Assembly: GCA_963714995.1 (NCBI GenBank)
Contig: CAVQQP010000017.1
Span: 434,001 to 498,000, forward strand
Direction: 5' to 3'
DNA length: 64,000 nucleotides
DNA from: Prado023 sp963714995
GTDB taxonomy: Bacteria > Actinomycetota > Actinomycetes > S36-B12 > CAIYMF01
Part shown: one piece after another, positions 1 to 9,090 of the stretch
Layout: each line of letters starts with the position of its first letter
Numbering within the stretch: position 1 is the first letter of the stretch
The notes under the pieces: generated by a model
Told to the model about the DNA's origin: nothing
The model's database searches: none
Seen by the model: only the letters and a program-made list of their open reading frames with translations
Translations under genes and position numbers: made by a program

Positions 1-4
1 GCGA

Positions 5-10
5 TACCCT
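5..10 (+). promoter_or_regulatory. Candidate -10 of a leaderless promoter
   Basis: The hexamer TACCCT lies exactly 7 nt before the GTG of the fusion gene and no Shine-Dalgarno is present. The same hexamer with the same 7-nt spacing precedes the DUF2752 gene at 9091, so transcription probably starts at the start codon. The window edge removes any -35. Confidence 0.45.
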
Positions 11-17
11 TCTGGGC

Positions 18-2939
18 GTGAGCATCCTCGAGGAGGCACCCGTCCTCGACCCCGACGAGGCCTGCCGGATCGTCACCGCACTGTGGGGCCTCGCCGCCCC
101 CCGCGCGCGGGACCTCGGCAGCCATCAGGACCGCAACTTCCTGGTCACCAGCGGGGATGCGCGCCATGTGCTCAAGGTCGCCAACGCCGCGATCCCCGAC
201 GAGTCCCTGGATGCACAGAACGCCGCGATGCTGGCCCTCGTCGACCTGCCGATCCGGGCGCCCCGACCCGTCCCCTCCCTCCGTGGGGCCCTGCGCGAGG
301 TGGTGGACCTGGCCGGGACCCCGCACAGCGTCCGCCTGCTCACCTACGTCGACGGGTCGCCGATGACCCACCCCGGATACCTCGCGCCGGTCACCGCACG
401 GCAGTTCGGCTCCCTGGCGGGCCGGGTCAGCGCCGCCCTGGCCGGCTTCACGCACCCGGGCGCCGACCTGCCCAACCAGTGGGACGTGCGGCGCTCCCCA
501 CAGGTGGTCGCCGAGCTCGCGGCGGCCCTCGATCCGGATCTGGCCAGCCGGGTGCGGGCCCTCTCGTCGGCGTCCCAGCGCGCCCTGGATCCGGTCGCCG
601 ACGCGCTGCCCCTGCAGGTCATCCACGCCGATGTCACCGACTTCAACGTCGTCGCCGACCCCGGCCCGGAGGCGCGCCCGGTGCCGGCCGGCATCATCGA
701 CTTCGGCGACCTCATGCGCACGTGGCGGGCGGCGGAGGCCGCGGTCACGATCTGTGCGCTGCTGGTCAAGGACCGGCGGCACCCGCTGCGGATCGCCGAG
801 GACGTCCTGGGCGGGTTCCTGGCGGAGCAGCCGCTGACTCCGGTCGAGGTCGCCGCCCTCTGGCCGATGGTCGCTGCCCGGGCCTGCGCCGGCCTGGTCA
901 GCACGGCCCATCAGATGAGCAGCGAGCCGGACAACGCCTACCTGCACGACAACCTCGCGGTGGACCGCGCGGTGTTCGAGATGGTCGCGGGCCTCCCCCT
1001 GGAGCTCGGCACGCTGGCCATGCGCCGAGCAGCTGGCGACCTCGGCCCCCCCGACCCGGCGCGGCCCGCGCGCACCCGCATCATCGCGGACCTCGGTGCA
1101 GTGACGGCGTTGGACCTGTCGACCACCTCACCCCTGCTCGACGAGGGCGCCTGGGCGGATCCCGCCCGGGTGCTCGCTGCCATTCCCACGGCCCTCGGCA
1201 CCTCCCGGGGCCCGCACACCGCGGTGGTCGGCTACGGCCAGGCACATCTGCACCACAGCCGCGCGAACAGCCTGCAGGAGCAGGCCACGATCCACATCGG
1301 CGTCGACGTCCTGCTCCCCCGGGGCAGCCAGGTGCTCGCCCCCTGGCCCGGTCACCTGGCCGCCAGTGACCCGTGGGTGACCCGGTTGGTCGGCACCGAG
1401 GGCTGGGACCTGCTGCTCTTCGGGGCCGAGCCGCTGCGGGCCCCGGGCTCCGAGGTCACCCCGGGCACGCCCATCGCGGCGATCACCACCTCGCGCGACC
1501 CAGCCCTGCCCGACCATGTGCACGTCCAGGTGGTCCCGACCGGGATCGCCGCCCCGCCGACCCACTGCCCGCCCTCGCAGGCCGAGCTCTGGGCCCATCT
1601 GTGCCCGGATCCCAGCGAGCTCATCGGGCTGCCCCCGCGCGATCCGCAGCCCGGGCCCCAGGACCTCCTGCGCCGGCGCGAGGCCGCCCTGGCCTCGGTG
1701 CAGAAGCACTACTGGGCCGACCCCCCACGGATCGAGCGCGGGTGGCGGCACCACCTCGCGGACGTGTCGGGTCGGGTGTACCTCGACGGGATCAACAACG
1801 TCGCGGTCCTGGGCCACAGCCACCCGGCCGTCGCCGATGCCGTCGCCCGCGCCCTGCGCACGCTGAACACGAACTCACGATTCCACTACGCCGCCCACGT
1901 CGAGTTCGCCGAGATGCTGCTCGCGACGATGCCCGCCGGCCTGGACCGGGTGTTCCTGCTCTCCAGCGGGTCCGAGGCGGTGGACCTCGCCCTGCGGCTG
2001 GCCCGGGTGCACACCGGGGCACGCGACACGATCGCCCTGCGCACCGCCTACCACGGCTGGACCACCGCCTCCGATGAGGTGTCCAGCGCCCTGATGGACA
2101 ACCCCCGGGCGCTGGAGACCCGGCCCGAGTGGATCCACCTCGCGGAGCCGCCCAATCCCTACCGGGGGCCGTTCACCGGCCCGGATGCCGGCACCCGCTA
2201 TGCCGCGGACGTCCGCCGGATCGTGGCCGAGCTCGCCGCGTCCGGACGCCCCCTCGCAGCCTTCATCTGCGAGGCGCTCAACGGCAACGCCGGCGGGATC
2301 GAGCTGCCCGCGGACTACCTGCCGCAGGTCTACGCGGCCGTGCGCGCGGCCGGCGGACTGGTGATCGCCGACGAGGTGCAGGTCGGCTACGGCCGGCTCG
2401 GCTCGCACTTCTGGGGGTTCGAGATGAGCGGCGTCGTGCCGGACATCGTCTGCCTGGCCAAGGCGACCGGGAACGGGTACCCCGTGTCCGCGGTCGTGTG
2501 CACCCAGGAGATCGCCGAGTCGTTCGCGGTGGAGGGCTCGCTGTTCGCCTCGATGGGAGGCACACCCGCCGGGGCGTCGGCAGCCATCGCCACGCTGCGC
2601 GCCCTGCGCGACGAGGACCTCATGGGCAACGCGCAGCGGATGGGGGCACGGCTGCGGGCCGGGCTGGAGTCGCTGGTCGACCGGTACGAGATGGCCGGTG
2701 CGGTGCACGGCCGCGGGCTGTACCTGGGCCTCGAGCTGGTGACCGATCGGGAGTCGCGCACCCCAGCCACGGACGCGACCGATGCCCTGTGCGAGCGGCT
2801 GCTGACGCTCGGGGTGGTCATGGCGGCCACCGGCGACCACATGAACGTGCTGAAGATCAAGCCCCCGCTGTGCATCGACGCCGAGGGCGTGGACTTCCTG
2901 CTCGAGGCCCTCGAGGTGGCGTTCACCGAGGGCTGGTAG
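18..2939 (+). CDS. Three-domain fusion: APH-type kinase, M23 peptidase-like, class III aminotransferase
   Basis: This 973-residue protein joins three enzyme-like domains. Residues 1-340 form an aminoglycoside phosphotransferase/homoserine kinase II fold, with catalytic loop HADVTDFN at 203-210 and DFG at 228-230. Residues about 395-530 form an M23 (LytM) domain that keeps both zinc motifs: HIGVD at 426-430 and HVH at 500-502. Residues about 550-973 are a class III PLP aminotransferase with cofactor Asp785 (IADEVQVGYG) and Schiff-base Lys815 (LAKATGNGYP). Proteins with this three-part order are known in other bacteria, and the aminotransferase part resembles phospholyases such as ethanolamine-phosphate phospholyase. 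A phosphorylate-then-eliminate reaction on an amino alcohol is therefore a reasonable inference, but the substrate is unknown. It has no signal peptide, so the M23 domain is probably cytoplasmic and not a wall hydrolase. The GTG start is supported by the -10-like hexamer 7 nt upstream. Confidence 0.85.
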   Translation: MSILEEAPVLDPDEACRIVTALWGLAAPRARDLGSHQDRNFLVTSGDARHVLKVANAAIPDESLDAQNAAMLALVDLPIRAPRPVPSLRGALREVVDLAGTPHSVRLLTYVDGSPMTHPGYLAPVTARQFGSLAGRVSAALAGFTHPGADLPNQWDVRRSPQVVAELAAALDPDLASRVRALSSASQRALDPVADALPLQVIHADVTDFNVVADPGPEARPVPAGIIDFGDLMRTWRAAEAAVTICALLVKDRRHPLRIAEDVLGGFLAEQPLTPVEVAALWPMVAARACAGLVSTAHQMSSEPDNAYLHDNLAVDRAVFEMVAGLPLELGTLAMRRAAGDLGPPDPARPARTRIIADLGAVTALDLSTTSPLLDEGAWADPARVLAAIPTALGTSRGPHTAVVGYGQAHLHHSRANSLQEQATIHIGVDVLLPRGSQVLAPWPGHLAASDPWVTRLVGTEGWDLLLFGAEPLRAPGSEVTPGTPIAAITTSRDPALPDHVHVQVVPTGIAAPPTHCPPSQAELWAHLCPDPSELIGLPPRDPQPGPQDLLRRREAALASVQKHYWADPPRIERGWRHHLADVSGRVYLDGINNVAVLGHSHPAVADAVARALRTLNTNSRFHYAAHVEFAEMLLATMPAGLDRVFLLSSGSEAVDLALRLARVHTGARDTIALRTAYHGWTTASDEVSSALMDNPRALETRPEWIHLAEPPNPYRGPFTGPDAGTRYAADVRRIVAELAASGRPLAAFICEALNGNAGGIELPADYLPQVYAAVRAAGGLVIADEVQVGYGRLGSHFWGFEMSGVVPDIVCLAKATGNGYPVSAVVCTQEIAESFAVEGSLFASMGGTPAGASAAIATLRALRDEDLMGNAQRMGARLRAGLESLVDRYEMAGAVHGRGLYLGLELVTDRESRTPATDATDALCERLLTLGVVMAATGDHMNVLKIKPPLCIDAEGVDFLLEALEVAFTEGW

Positions 2940-2954
2940 TCCCCGGATGCGCGT

Positions 2955-2985
2955 GGTGCCCGCCCCCACTCGGGGGACGGGCACC
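2955..2985. terminator. Bidirectional terminator hairpin
   Basis: GGTGCCCG-CCCCC pairs with GGGGG-CGGGCACC around an ACTC loop, with one bulged A. It sits between the converging fusion gene (ends 2939) and the small membrane protein gene (ends 3005), so it can stop transcription from both sides. There is no T-tract, which is common in GC-rich actinobacteria. Confidence 0.75.
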
Positions 2986-3004
2986 AACAGCAGCGTGCGG
3001 GCGG

Positions 3005-3451
3005 TCAGGCGTTGACGGTCTCCGTCGGCAGGGCGGCGGTGCTGGTCCGCTTGTCCAGCGCGCCGATGCCTGCGCCGATGAGCAGCATCAGCAGGCCGAC
3101 GCCCATCGCGAACGCTGCGACGCCGAAGGCCACCACCGAGGTGAACAGCGAGGCGCGCAGGAACGAGGCACTCTGCGCGACGGCGCGCAGCGGGTCCTCG
3201 CGGTCGAGCTCGGCGTAGGTCTTGCCACCGGTCGACTCGAGCGCGTGCACGGCGATGATCTCAGCCATGCAGTAGGCCTCGAGCGGGCCGTTGACGGCCT
3301 GGCCGGACTGGCAGCTGGCGTCGTCGGTCACGGTGATGTTCTCCGCGGCGAGCGAGTCGGACACGGTGTACCACGTGCCGGCGCCGGCGACGATCATGAT
3401 CGCGCCTGCGACGTAGAGCAGGATGGCGACGACCTTGGGGGTCTTGGACAT
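3005..3451 (-). CDS. Small two-helix membrane protein, function unknown
   Basis: A 148-residue protein with a transmembrane helix at about residues 5-27 (VVAILLYVAGAIMIVAGAG) and another at about 98-125. Between them is an extracytoplasmic loop with two cysteines that could form a disulfide. Relatives in actinobacteria are often labelled aromatic ring-opening dioxygenase LigA; nothing here looks like a dioxygenase, so I do not adopt that name. I chose the ATG at 3451 over an upstream in-frame codon at 3496 because AGGAAAGAGG precedes it at good distance. It converges on the fusion gene across the hairpin at 2955. Confidence 0.7.
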   Translation of the reverse strand: MSKTPKVVAILLYVAGAIMIVAGAGTWYTVSDSLAAENITVTDDASCQSGQAVNGPLEAYCMAEIIAVHALESTGGKTYAELDREDPLRAVAQSASFLRASLFTSVVAFGVAAFAMGVGLLMLLIGAGIGALDKRTSTAALPTETVNA

Positions 3452-3568
3452 GTGTCCTCTTTCCTGTGGGTGGGGAGTGTTCCCTTGCACGGTCAACTAT
3501 GTGGCACGTCGACGGCCGGGGTGGGGATTGAACGGCCAACAATCGCGCGCCGAACGTCCTGACTTCCT

Positions 3569-3585
3569 GGGGACCAAGGGTCCCC
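3569..3585 (-). terminator. Hairpin immediately after lgt
   Basis: Arms GGGGACC and GGTCCCC flank a 3-nt loop. The hairpin abuts the lgt stop codon (3586) and probably ends the DsbA-like/lgt transcript. Confidence 0.55.
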
Positions 3586-4461
3586 TCACTCGGACGCGGG
3601 AACCGGCTCCTGACCAGCCCCGATACCCCGGAGGGCATCGGGGGCCTCGCGCCCGGGGCGGGTCCTGGCGCTGATCACGAAGTAGACGACCGCACCGACG
3701 CCGACCACGACCGACGTGAACACGTTGATCCGGATCCCGCCGAGCTGAGTGGCCGGGTCGATGCGCAGCAGCTCCATGCCCAGGCGTCCCACGCAGTAGG
3801 CAGCGACGTAGAGGGCGAACGCGCGCCCGTGCCCCAGGTTCCAGCGCCGGTCGGCCCAGGCCACGAGCCCGGCGACCCCGACCAGCCACAGGGCCTCGTA
3901 GAGGAAGGTCGGATGGAAGGTCGCGAACTGCTCGTAGCCCTCGGGCCGGTGCACCGGGTCGATCTCCAGGCCCCAGGGCAGGTCCGTCGGCTTGCCGAAG
4001 AGCTCCTGGTTGAACCAGTTGCCGAGGCGCCCGATGGCCTGGGCCAGGGGGACGCCGACGGCCAGGGCATCGGCGAACGGCGGCAGCGGGACGCCGTGCC
4101 GGCGGCAGCCGATCCAGGCCCCCACGGTGCCCAGGGCGATCGCGCCCCAGATCCCCAGGCCGCCCTCCCAGATGGCGACCGCCCCGCGGACGCCGGATCC
4201 TCCGGCCCCGAAGTACGTCGGCCAGTCCGTGAGCACGTGGTACAGGCGCCCGCCGATGATCCCGAACGGCACGGCCCAGACGGCCACGTCGTAGACGAGG
4301 CCCGGATTCCCGCCCCGGGCGACCCAGCGCCGGTCGCCGACCCACATGGCGACGAAGATCCCGACCAGGATGCACAGCGCGTAGGCCCGCAGCGGGAGCG
4401 GCCCCAGGTGCCAGACGGACTGGTCCGGGCTGGGGATCGAGGCGACCAGTGCACCGATCAC
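3586..4461 (-). CDS. lgt: Prolipoprotein diacylglyceryl transferase
   Basis: Lgt moves a diacylglyceryl group from phosphatidylglycerol to the lipobox cysteine of prelipoproteins, the first step of lipoprotein maturation at the membrane. The 291-residue polytopic protein has the family signatures: GGRLYHVLTDW around residue 75, GRLGNWFNQELFG at 144-156, and HPTFLYEALW near 183. The GTG start overlaps the repaired stop of the upstream DsbA-like gene as GTGA, indicating translational coupling. lspA, the next enzyme of the pathway, lies at 31 kb. In many actinobacteria lgt follows trpA, as it nearly does here, but the disulfide genes intervene. Confidence 0.97.
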   Translation of the reverse strand: MIGALVASIPSPDQSVWHLGPLPLRAYALCILVGIFVAMWVGDRRWVARGGNPGLVYDVAVWAVPFGIIGGRLYHVLTDWPTYFGAGGSGVRGAVAIWEGGLGIWGAIALGTVGAWIGCRRHGVPLPPFADALAVGVPLAQAIGRLGNWFNQELFGKPTDLPWGLEIDPVHRPEGYEQFATFHPTFLYEALWLVGVAGLVAWADRRWNLGHGRAFALYVAAYCVGRLGMELLRIDPATQLGGIRINVFTSVVVGVGAVVYFVISARTRPGREAPDALRGIGAGQEPVPASE

Positions 4462-5316
4462 TGGGCGGTCGCGGCGTCGATCTTCTGGGAGAGGCCCTCG
4501 AGGTCAGCCAGGTCGGACCCGTTGAGCTCGACCCCGTTGAGGTAGGCGGTCGGGGTCCCCCCGACGCCCGCCTCACTGAAGGCCTGGTTGCTGTTGGCGG
4601 CCCAGGAGAGGTAGGTGCCCTCCTGGACGCACGTCGTGTAGGTGGCCAGGTCGCGCGTCAGCGATCCCGACCGTCGTCCCGAGCTCGATCAGCTGCTGGT
4701 CGGAGTACCCCACGCCCTCATCGGCGGGCTGGATGTCGAAGACCGCCGAGTGGAACTCCCCGGCCTTGCCCGCGTCGACCGCGCAGCCCCAGGCACTCGT
4801 GGCGCGCGCCGAGGAGTTCGGGTTGCCGTTGGCCGCGTTGTCCGCGGCCAGGCTGGCGTCGAGGAAGGTGGCCGGCCGGTAGAGCAGCTTGACCTTCCCG
4901 GCATCGGCCAGCGCCTGGATGCCGTCGCCGGAGGCAGCCTCGACCTGCGCGCAGGCGGGGCACTGGAAGTCCTCCCAGATCTCGAGCGTCGGGAGCTTCG
5001 CCTCGTCCGGCGACGTCCAGCCCGTGCCGTAGGGGACGCCGTAGTTGTCACCGGACACCCCTGAGGGCAGGGCCGCGTTCGGGTCCGGCGTCGGTGCGGG
5101 GCTGGCCGAGCTTCCGGTGCCGCCGTCGCGACCGGCGAGGTACCCGACGGCAAGCAGACCTCCGACGACCAGCAGGACCACCAGGCCACCGACGATCCGG
5201 ATGGTGCGCTCCCGGCGGCGCTCCGCGGCCTCCGACTCGGCGCGCGCCTGGTCCGCGAGCTGCTTGGGCGTGAGCCCGGACTGGCCCGCCTTGGGCTTGT
5301 TCTTCTCGGGTGCCAT
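4458..5316 (-). CDS. Membrane-anchored DsbA-like thioredoxin (one frameshift)
   Basis: A disulfide oxidoreductase of the DsbA/thioredoxin_4 group (about 285 residues when repaired). It has a Lys/Arg-rich cytoplasmic start, one transmembrane helix at about 40-62, a Ser/Pro-rich linker, then a thioredoxin fold with active site CPAC (in FQCPAC). The frame breaks at about 4652-4657, where GACGCGCGACCTG has one base too many. The alternative frame then continues with family-like sequence (TYTTCVQEGTYLSWAAN, then GGTPTAYLNGVELNG) and stops at 4458, overlapping lgt as GTGA. A GGAGG ribosome site precedes the ATG. The gene is divergent from VKOR, its likely redox partner. A sequencing indel is the simplest explanation. 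Confidence 0.85.
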
Positions 5317-5340
5317 CGCTACCTCCGTGAGTCGGGGGTC

Positions 5341-5346
5341 AGATTA
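5341..5346 (-). promoter_or_regulatory. Candidate -10 for the DsbA-like gene
   Basis: TAATCT on the minus strand, about 24 nt upstream of the ATG at 5316, leaving room for a short leader with GGAGG. No clear -35 is visible. Confidence 0.35.
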
Positions 5347-5417
5347 CCCGAAATGCCGGGCACCGGCCCCGCACCGTGTCGTGGCGCAGAGCGATCCCGC
5401 ATGAGGCGGCGCTGAAC

Positions 5418-5423
5418 TACCAT
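5418..5423 (+). promoter_or_regulatory. Candidate -10 for VKOR
   Basis: TACCAT on the plus strand, giving a leader of about 50 nt before the VKOR ATG, which has a purine-rich AGGCAGGA ribosome site. The -35 is not obvious. Confidence 0.3.
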
Positions 5424-5478
5424 CGGGCACGGGCGGTCACCACCGGCCGACCCGACGAGCCAGGACAGGCAGGACGCG

Positions 5479-6105
5479 ATGGTCAACGTCTCCACCGAGA
5501 TCGCCGAGTTCTCGGCGCCTGCGGTCCCCACGGCGAAGGACCGCTACCACACCGGGGCGTTCATCGAGATGCTGCTGTCCAGCATCGTGGGCCTGTGGGC
5601 CTCCCTCGTCCTGTCCATCGATGCGATCAAGCTCGCCGAGGACCCGCTGGCCGACCTGTCGTGCAACATCTCCTCGACGATCTCCTGCGCCACGGTCGGG
5701 CTGACCTGGCAGGCCAACCTGCTGGGCTTCCCCAACGCCTTCCTCGGCCTGATCGCCGAGCCCGTGGTCATCACGATCGCCGTGGCTGCCCTCGGCGGGG
5801 TCCGGTTCCCGCGCTGGTTCATGATCAGCGCCCAGGTCGTCTACTCGATCGGGCTGGCCTTCGCGTACTGGCTGTTCTACCAGGCCTACTTCGTCATCGG
5901 CGCGATGTGCCCCTGGTGCATGCTCATCACCATCACCACGACGTTGGTGTTCGCCTCCATGACCCGCGTGAACATCCTCGAGGGCCACCTCGGTGCCGGG
6001 ACGAAGCGCCGGCTCGAGCGCCCGCTGCGACTGGGCTTCGATGCCTTCGGCGTCGTGATCCTGCTGGGGATCCTGGCCGCCATGGTGGTCTACAAGTACG
6101 TCTGA
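5479..6105 (+). CDS. Vitamin K epoxide reductase (VKOR) family protein
   Basis: VKOR homologues replace DsbB in actinobacteria: they re-oxidise DsbA-like proteins and pass electrons to menaquinone in the membrane. The 208-residue protein has four to five hydrophobic helices, the membrane CxxC active site CPWC at 144-147, and the loop cysteine pair Cys62 and Cys70 that shuttles electrons. A conserved Ser/Thr-rich stretch follows the loop pair. It is transcribed away from the DsbA-like gene, so the two probably share a regulatory region and form one disulfide pathway. Its 3' end is only 6 nt from the repaired end of trpA on the other strand. Confidence 0.93.
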   Translation: MVNVSTEIAEFSAPAVPTAKDRYHTGAFIEMLLSSIVGLWASLVLSIDAIKLAEDPLADLSCNISSTISCATVGLTWQANLLGFPNAFLGLIAEPVVITIAVAALGGVRFPRWFMISAQVVYSIGLAFAYWLFYQAYFVIGAMCPWCMLITITTTLVFASMTRVNILEGHLGAGTKRRLERPLRLGFDAFGVVILLGILAAMVVYKYV

Positions 6106-6111
6106 GCCGAC

Positions 6112-6913
6112 TCACACCGCCCGGCGCACACCTGTCGGCAAGCTCGGCTGCCAGCTCCCGGACTGCGGCGACAGCGGCCGCGTGGTCCGCTGCGGCGAGG
6201 ATGCGCGCGATGAACGCCGAACCCACGATGACGCCGTCGGCGTACGAGGCCACCTCGGCCGCCTGGTCGCCGGTGGACACTCCGAGTCCGACGGCCACCG
6301 GCAGGTCCGTGATGGCGCGCACCCGGGCGACCAGCTCGCGGGCGCCCGCACCGACACTGGTGCGCGCCCCCGTGACGCCCATCGTCGAGGCCGCATACAC
6401 GAATCCGCTGGTGATGCCGGCCACGGCGGCGATCCGCTCGTCGCTGCTGGACGGGGCGACCAGGAAGACCCGGTCCAGCCCGGCAGCCCGCGTGGCCGCC
6501 AGCCAGTCGTCGGCCTCCTCGGGGGTGATGTCCGGGGTGATCACGCCCACCCCACCGGCCCGTCGCAGCCGGTCGGCGAACGCCTCGACGCCGGTCCGCT
6601 CGATGGGGTTCCAGTAGGACATCACCAGGGTCGGGGCACCGGTCGCCGCCACCGCCGCGACCGTCTCGAGCACGTGGGCCAGGGTGGATCCCGACGCCAG
6701 GGACTGGTCCACAGCCGCCTGGATCGTGGGGCCGTCCATGAGCGGGTCGGAGTACGGCAGCCCGACCTCGACGATGTCCACGCCGGCCTCGACCATGGCC
6801 GTGGCCAGCGCGACTCCCTGCTCCTGGGTGGGGAACCCGCTGGGCAGGTAGCCGATCAGCGCGGCGCGGCCCTCGGACCGGGCCCGGGCGAACGCCTCAT
6901 GCAGGGCGCTCAC
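6112..6913 (-). CDS. trpA: Tryptophan synthase alpha chain (frameshift near the 3' end)
   Basis: TrpA cleaves indole-3-glycerol phosphate to indole, which is channelled to TrpB. The catalytic residues sit at their canonical numbers: Glu49 (VDIVEVG) and Asp60 (PYSDPLMDG). The GTG start overlaps the trpB stop as GTGA. The uninterrupted frame runs on into antisense VKOR sequence, which cannot be right. One base removed from GCCGACAGGTG (about 6132-6140) gives a normal ending (GVRRAV) with a stop at 6112 and a family-typical length of 266 residues. The indel is probably a sequencing error. Confidence 0.93.
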
Positions 6914-8160
6914 AGCTGGCCCTCGCCCAGGTCGATCCCGAACCACCGGGCCGCGGTGCTCACGTCCTTGTCCCCGCGCCCTGACAGGTTGACCAGGACG
7001 ATCCCGTCGGGGCCGAGCTCGCGGCCCAGCTGCAGCGCGCCGACCAGCGCATGGGCGCTCTCGATGGCCGGGATGATCCCCTCGGTGCGGCAGAGCAGCG
7101 CCAGGGCATCCATCGCCTCGGCATCGGTGACGGGGTGGTACTGGGCCCGGCCGGTCTGTGCCAGGTACGCATGCTCGGGCCCGACGCCGGGGTAGTCCAG
7201 TCCCGCGGAGATCGAGTGCGACTCGATGGTCTGGCCCTCGTCGTCCTGGAGCAGGTAGGAGCGGGTCCCCTGGAAGACGCCGATCGAGCCGCCGGTGATC
7301 GTGGCCGCGTGCCGCCCGGTCTCGACGCCGTCACCGGCCGCCTCGTAGCCGTGCAGCGCCACGCCGGCATCGTCGAGGAACGGGTGGAAGATCCCGATGG
7401 CGTTGGACCCGCCCCCGACGCAGGCGGCGATCACGTCGGGGAGCCGGCCGTACTCGGCCAGGACCTGGGCGCGGGCCTCGACCCCGATGACCCGGTGGAA
7501 GTCGCGGACCATCTGCGGGAACGGGTGCGGGCCGGCGACCGTGCCCAGCAGGTAGTGGGTGTCCGCGACGTTCGTGACCCAGTCGCGCATGGCCTCGTTG
7601 ACGGCGTCCTTGAGGGTCTGCGACCCCGTGGTCACCGGGATCACCTCGGCGCCCAGCAGCTTCATCCGGGCGACGTTCAGCGCCTGGCGCCGGGTGTCCT
7701 CGAGGCCCATGTAGACCACGCACTCCAGGCCCATCAGCGCCGCGGCGGTGGCGGTGGCCACCCCGTGCTGACCCGCCCCGGTCTCGGCGATGACCCGGCG
7801 CTTGCCCATCCGCACGGTCAGCAGGGCCTGGCCCAGGACGTTGTTGATCTTGTGCGACCCGGTGTGGTTGAGGTCCTCGCGCTTGAGCACGATGCGGGCG
7901 GCTGCCCCGCCGGCCGCGGCGAACCGCGGGGCCTCGGTGATCGGGGTCGGGCGCCCGGTGTAGGTGCGCGCGAGGTGGTCGAGCTCGGAGAGGAACGCCG
8001 GGTCGACCCGGGCAGCGGCGTAGGCCGCGGCCAGCTCGTCGAGGGCGGCGATGAGCGCCTCGGGGACGAAGCGGCCGCCGAACACGCCGAAGTGCCCTGT
8101 GGCGTCGGGCGTGTTCGTCGTCCCCGGGATGAGCCCGAGGTTGGTCAGGTCAGCAGTCAT
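6910..8160 (-). CDS. trpB: Tryptophan synthase beta chain
   Basis: TrpB condenses indole with serine using PLP to make tryptophan. The 416-residue protein has the PLP lysine at 104 in HTGSHKINNVLGQA and the phosphate-binding GGGSNAIG near 250. The length is normal for a TrpB1-type subunit that pairs with TrpA. Its ATG overlaps the trpC stop (ATGA) and its own stop overlaps the trpA GTG, so trpC, trpB and trpA are translated as a coupled unit. Confidence 0.98.
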   Translation of the reverse strand: MTADLTNLGLIPGTTNTPDATGHFGVFGGRFVPEALIAALDELAAAYAAARVDPAFLSELDHLARTYTGRPTPITEAPRFAAAGGAAARIVLKREDLNHTGSHKINNVLGQALLTVRMGKRRVIAETGAGQHGVATATAAALMGLECVVYMGLEDTRRQALNVARMKLLGAEVIPVTTGSQTLKDAVNEAMRDWVTNVADTHYLLGTVAGPHPFPQMVRDFHRVIGVEARAQVLAEYGRLPDVIAACVGGGSNAIGIFHPFLDDAGVALHGYEAAGDGVETGRHAATITGGSIGVFQGTRSYLLQDDEGQTIESHSISAGLDYPGVGPEHAYLAQTGRAQYHPVTDAEAMDALALLCRTEGIIPAIESAHALVGALQLGRELGPDGIVLVNLSGRGDKDVSTAARWFGIDLGEGQL

Positions 8161-8969
8161 GGGCGCCCGTGCCGCAGCGCCGGGTGGGCGCCGGCGGTGA
8201 CCAGGTCGTGCACGGCCTGGCGCGGGTCCCCGCCGGTCACGAGGCTCTCCCCCACGAGCACCGCATCCGCGCCCGCGTTGGCGTAGGAGATCAGGTCGTG
8301 CGGGCCGCGCACGCCGCTCTCGGCCACGCGCACCACGCTGTCGGGGATGATCGGCGCGACGCGCGCGAAATGGTCACGATCCACGGCCAGGGTCCGCAGG
8401 TCGCGCACGTTGACCCCGACGACCCGCGCTCCGGCATCCAGCGCCCGGGGAACCTCATCCACGTCATGCACCTCCACGAGGACCGTAAGCCCAATCGACT
8501 GGGCCCGCTCGTGCAGCGAGACCAGGGCCTCCTGGCTCAGTGCGGCGACGATCAGCAGGACGATGTCGGCACCGGCCGCCCGGGCCTCCCAGAGCTGGTA
8601 GCTCGACACGATGAAGTCCTTGCGCAGGACCGGGACGTCCACGGCGTGCCGGACGGCCACGAGGTCATCGAGTGAGCCGCCGAAGCGTCGGCCCTCGGTG
8701 AGCACCGAGATCGCATGCGCCCCGCCGGCCTCGTACTCGCGGGCGAGCGCGGCCGGGTCCTCGATGGCCGCCAGAGCCCCCCGGCTCGGGGAGGACCGCT
8801 TGACCTCGGCGATGACCGCGACCCCGTCCTCCTGGCGCAGTGCCGCGACTGCGTTGAGGGGCGCCGGCGCGTGGGCCGCCCGGTCCTTGAGCTCGTCGAG
8901 GGGGACGCGTTCCATGCGCTCGGCGACGTCCGCGCGCACGCCGACGAGGATGTCGTCGAGAACGGTCAT
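8157..8969 (-). CDS. trpC: Indole-3-glycerol phosphate synthase
   Basis: TrpC closes the indole ring from CdRP. The 270-residue TIM barrel shows VIAEVKRSSPSRG (phosphate and catalytic lysine), LRKDFIV and the C-terminal phosphate loop around VRVAESGVRG. I chose the ATG at 8969 because GGAGG lies 7 nt upstream and the sequence before it is not protein-like. It is first in a trpC-trpB-trpA unit; trpE is separated from it by a two-component system and the HGxxPAAW gene. trpD is not in the window. Confidence 0.96.
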   Translation of the reverse strand: MTVLDDILVGVRADVAERMERVPLDELKDRAAHAPAPLNAVAALRQEDGVAVIAEVKRSSPSRGALAAIEDPAALAREYEAGGAHAISVLTEGRRFGGSLDDLVAVRHAVDVPVLRKDFIVSSYQLWEARAAGADIVLLIVAALSQEALVSLHERAQSIGLTVLVEVHDVDEVPRALDAGARVVGVNVRDLRTLAVDRDHFARVAPIIPDSVVRVAESGVRGPHDLISYANAGADAVLVGESLVTGGDPRQAVHDLVTAGAHPALRHGRP

Positions 8970-9077
8970 GCGAGCCTCCACCTCGTCGTCGGGATCCTGG
9001 TGGAGAGGGTACGCACTGACAGACACGTCCACCGAATCGCCCCCGCGCGCGGAACTCCCGACGGGCCCGGGCGGCGC

Positions 9078-9083
9078 TACCCT
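9078..9083 (+). promoter_or_regulatory. Candidate -10 of a leaderless promoter (DUF2752 gene)
   Basis: TACCCT ends 7 nt before the GTG at 9091, with no ribosome binding site between them. Hexamer and spacing are identical to those before the fusion gene at 18. Confidence 0.45.
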
Positions 9084-9090
9084 TGCCGAC

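Noticed and set aside
18..1040. Aminoglycoside resistance gene
   Set aside because: The kinase domain is part of a metabolic fusion and is closer to homoserine kinase type II-like proteins.
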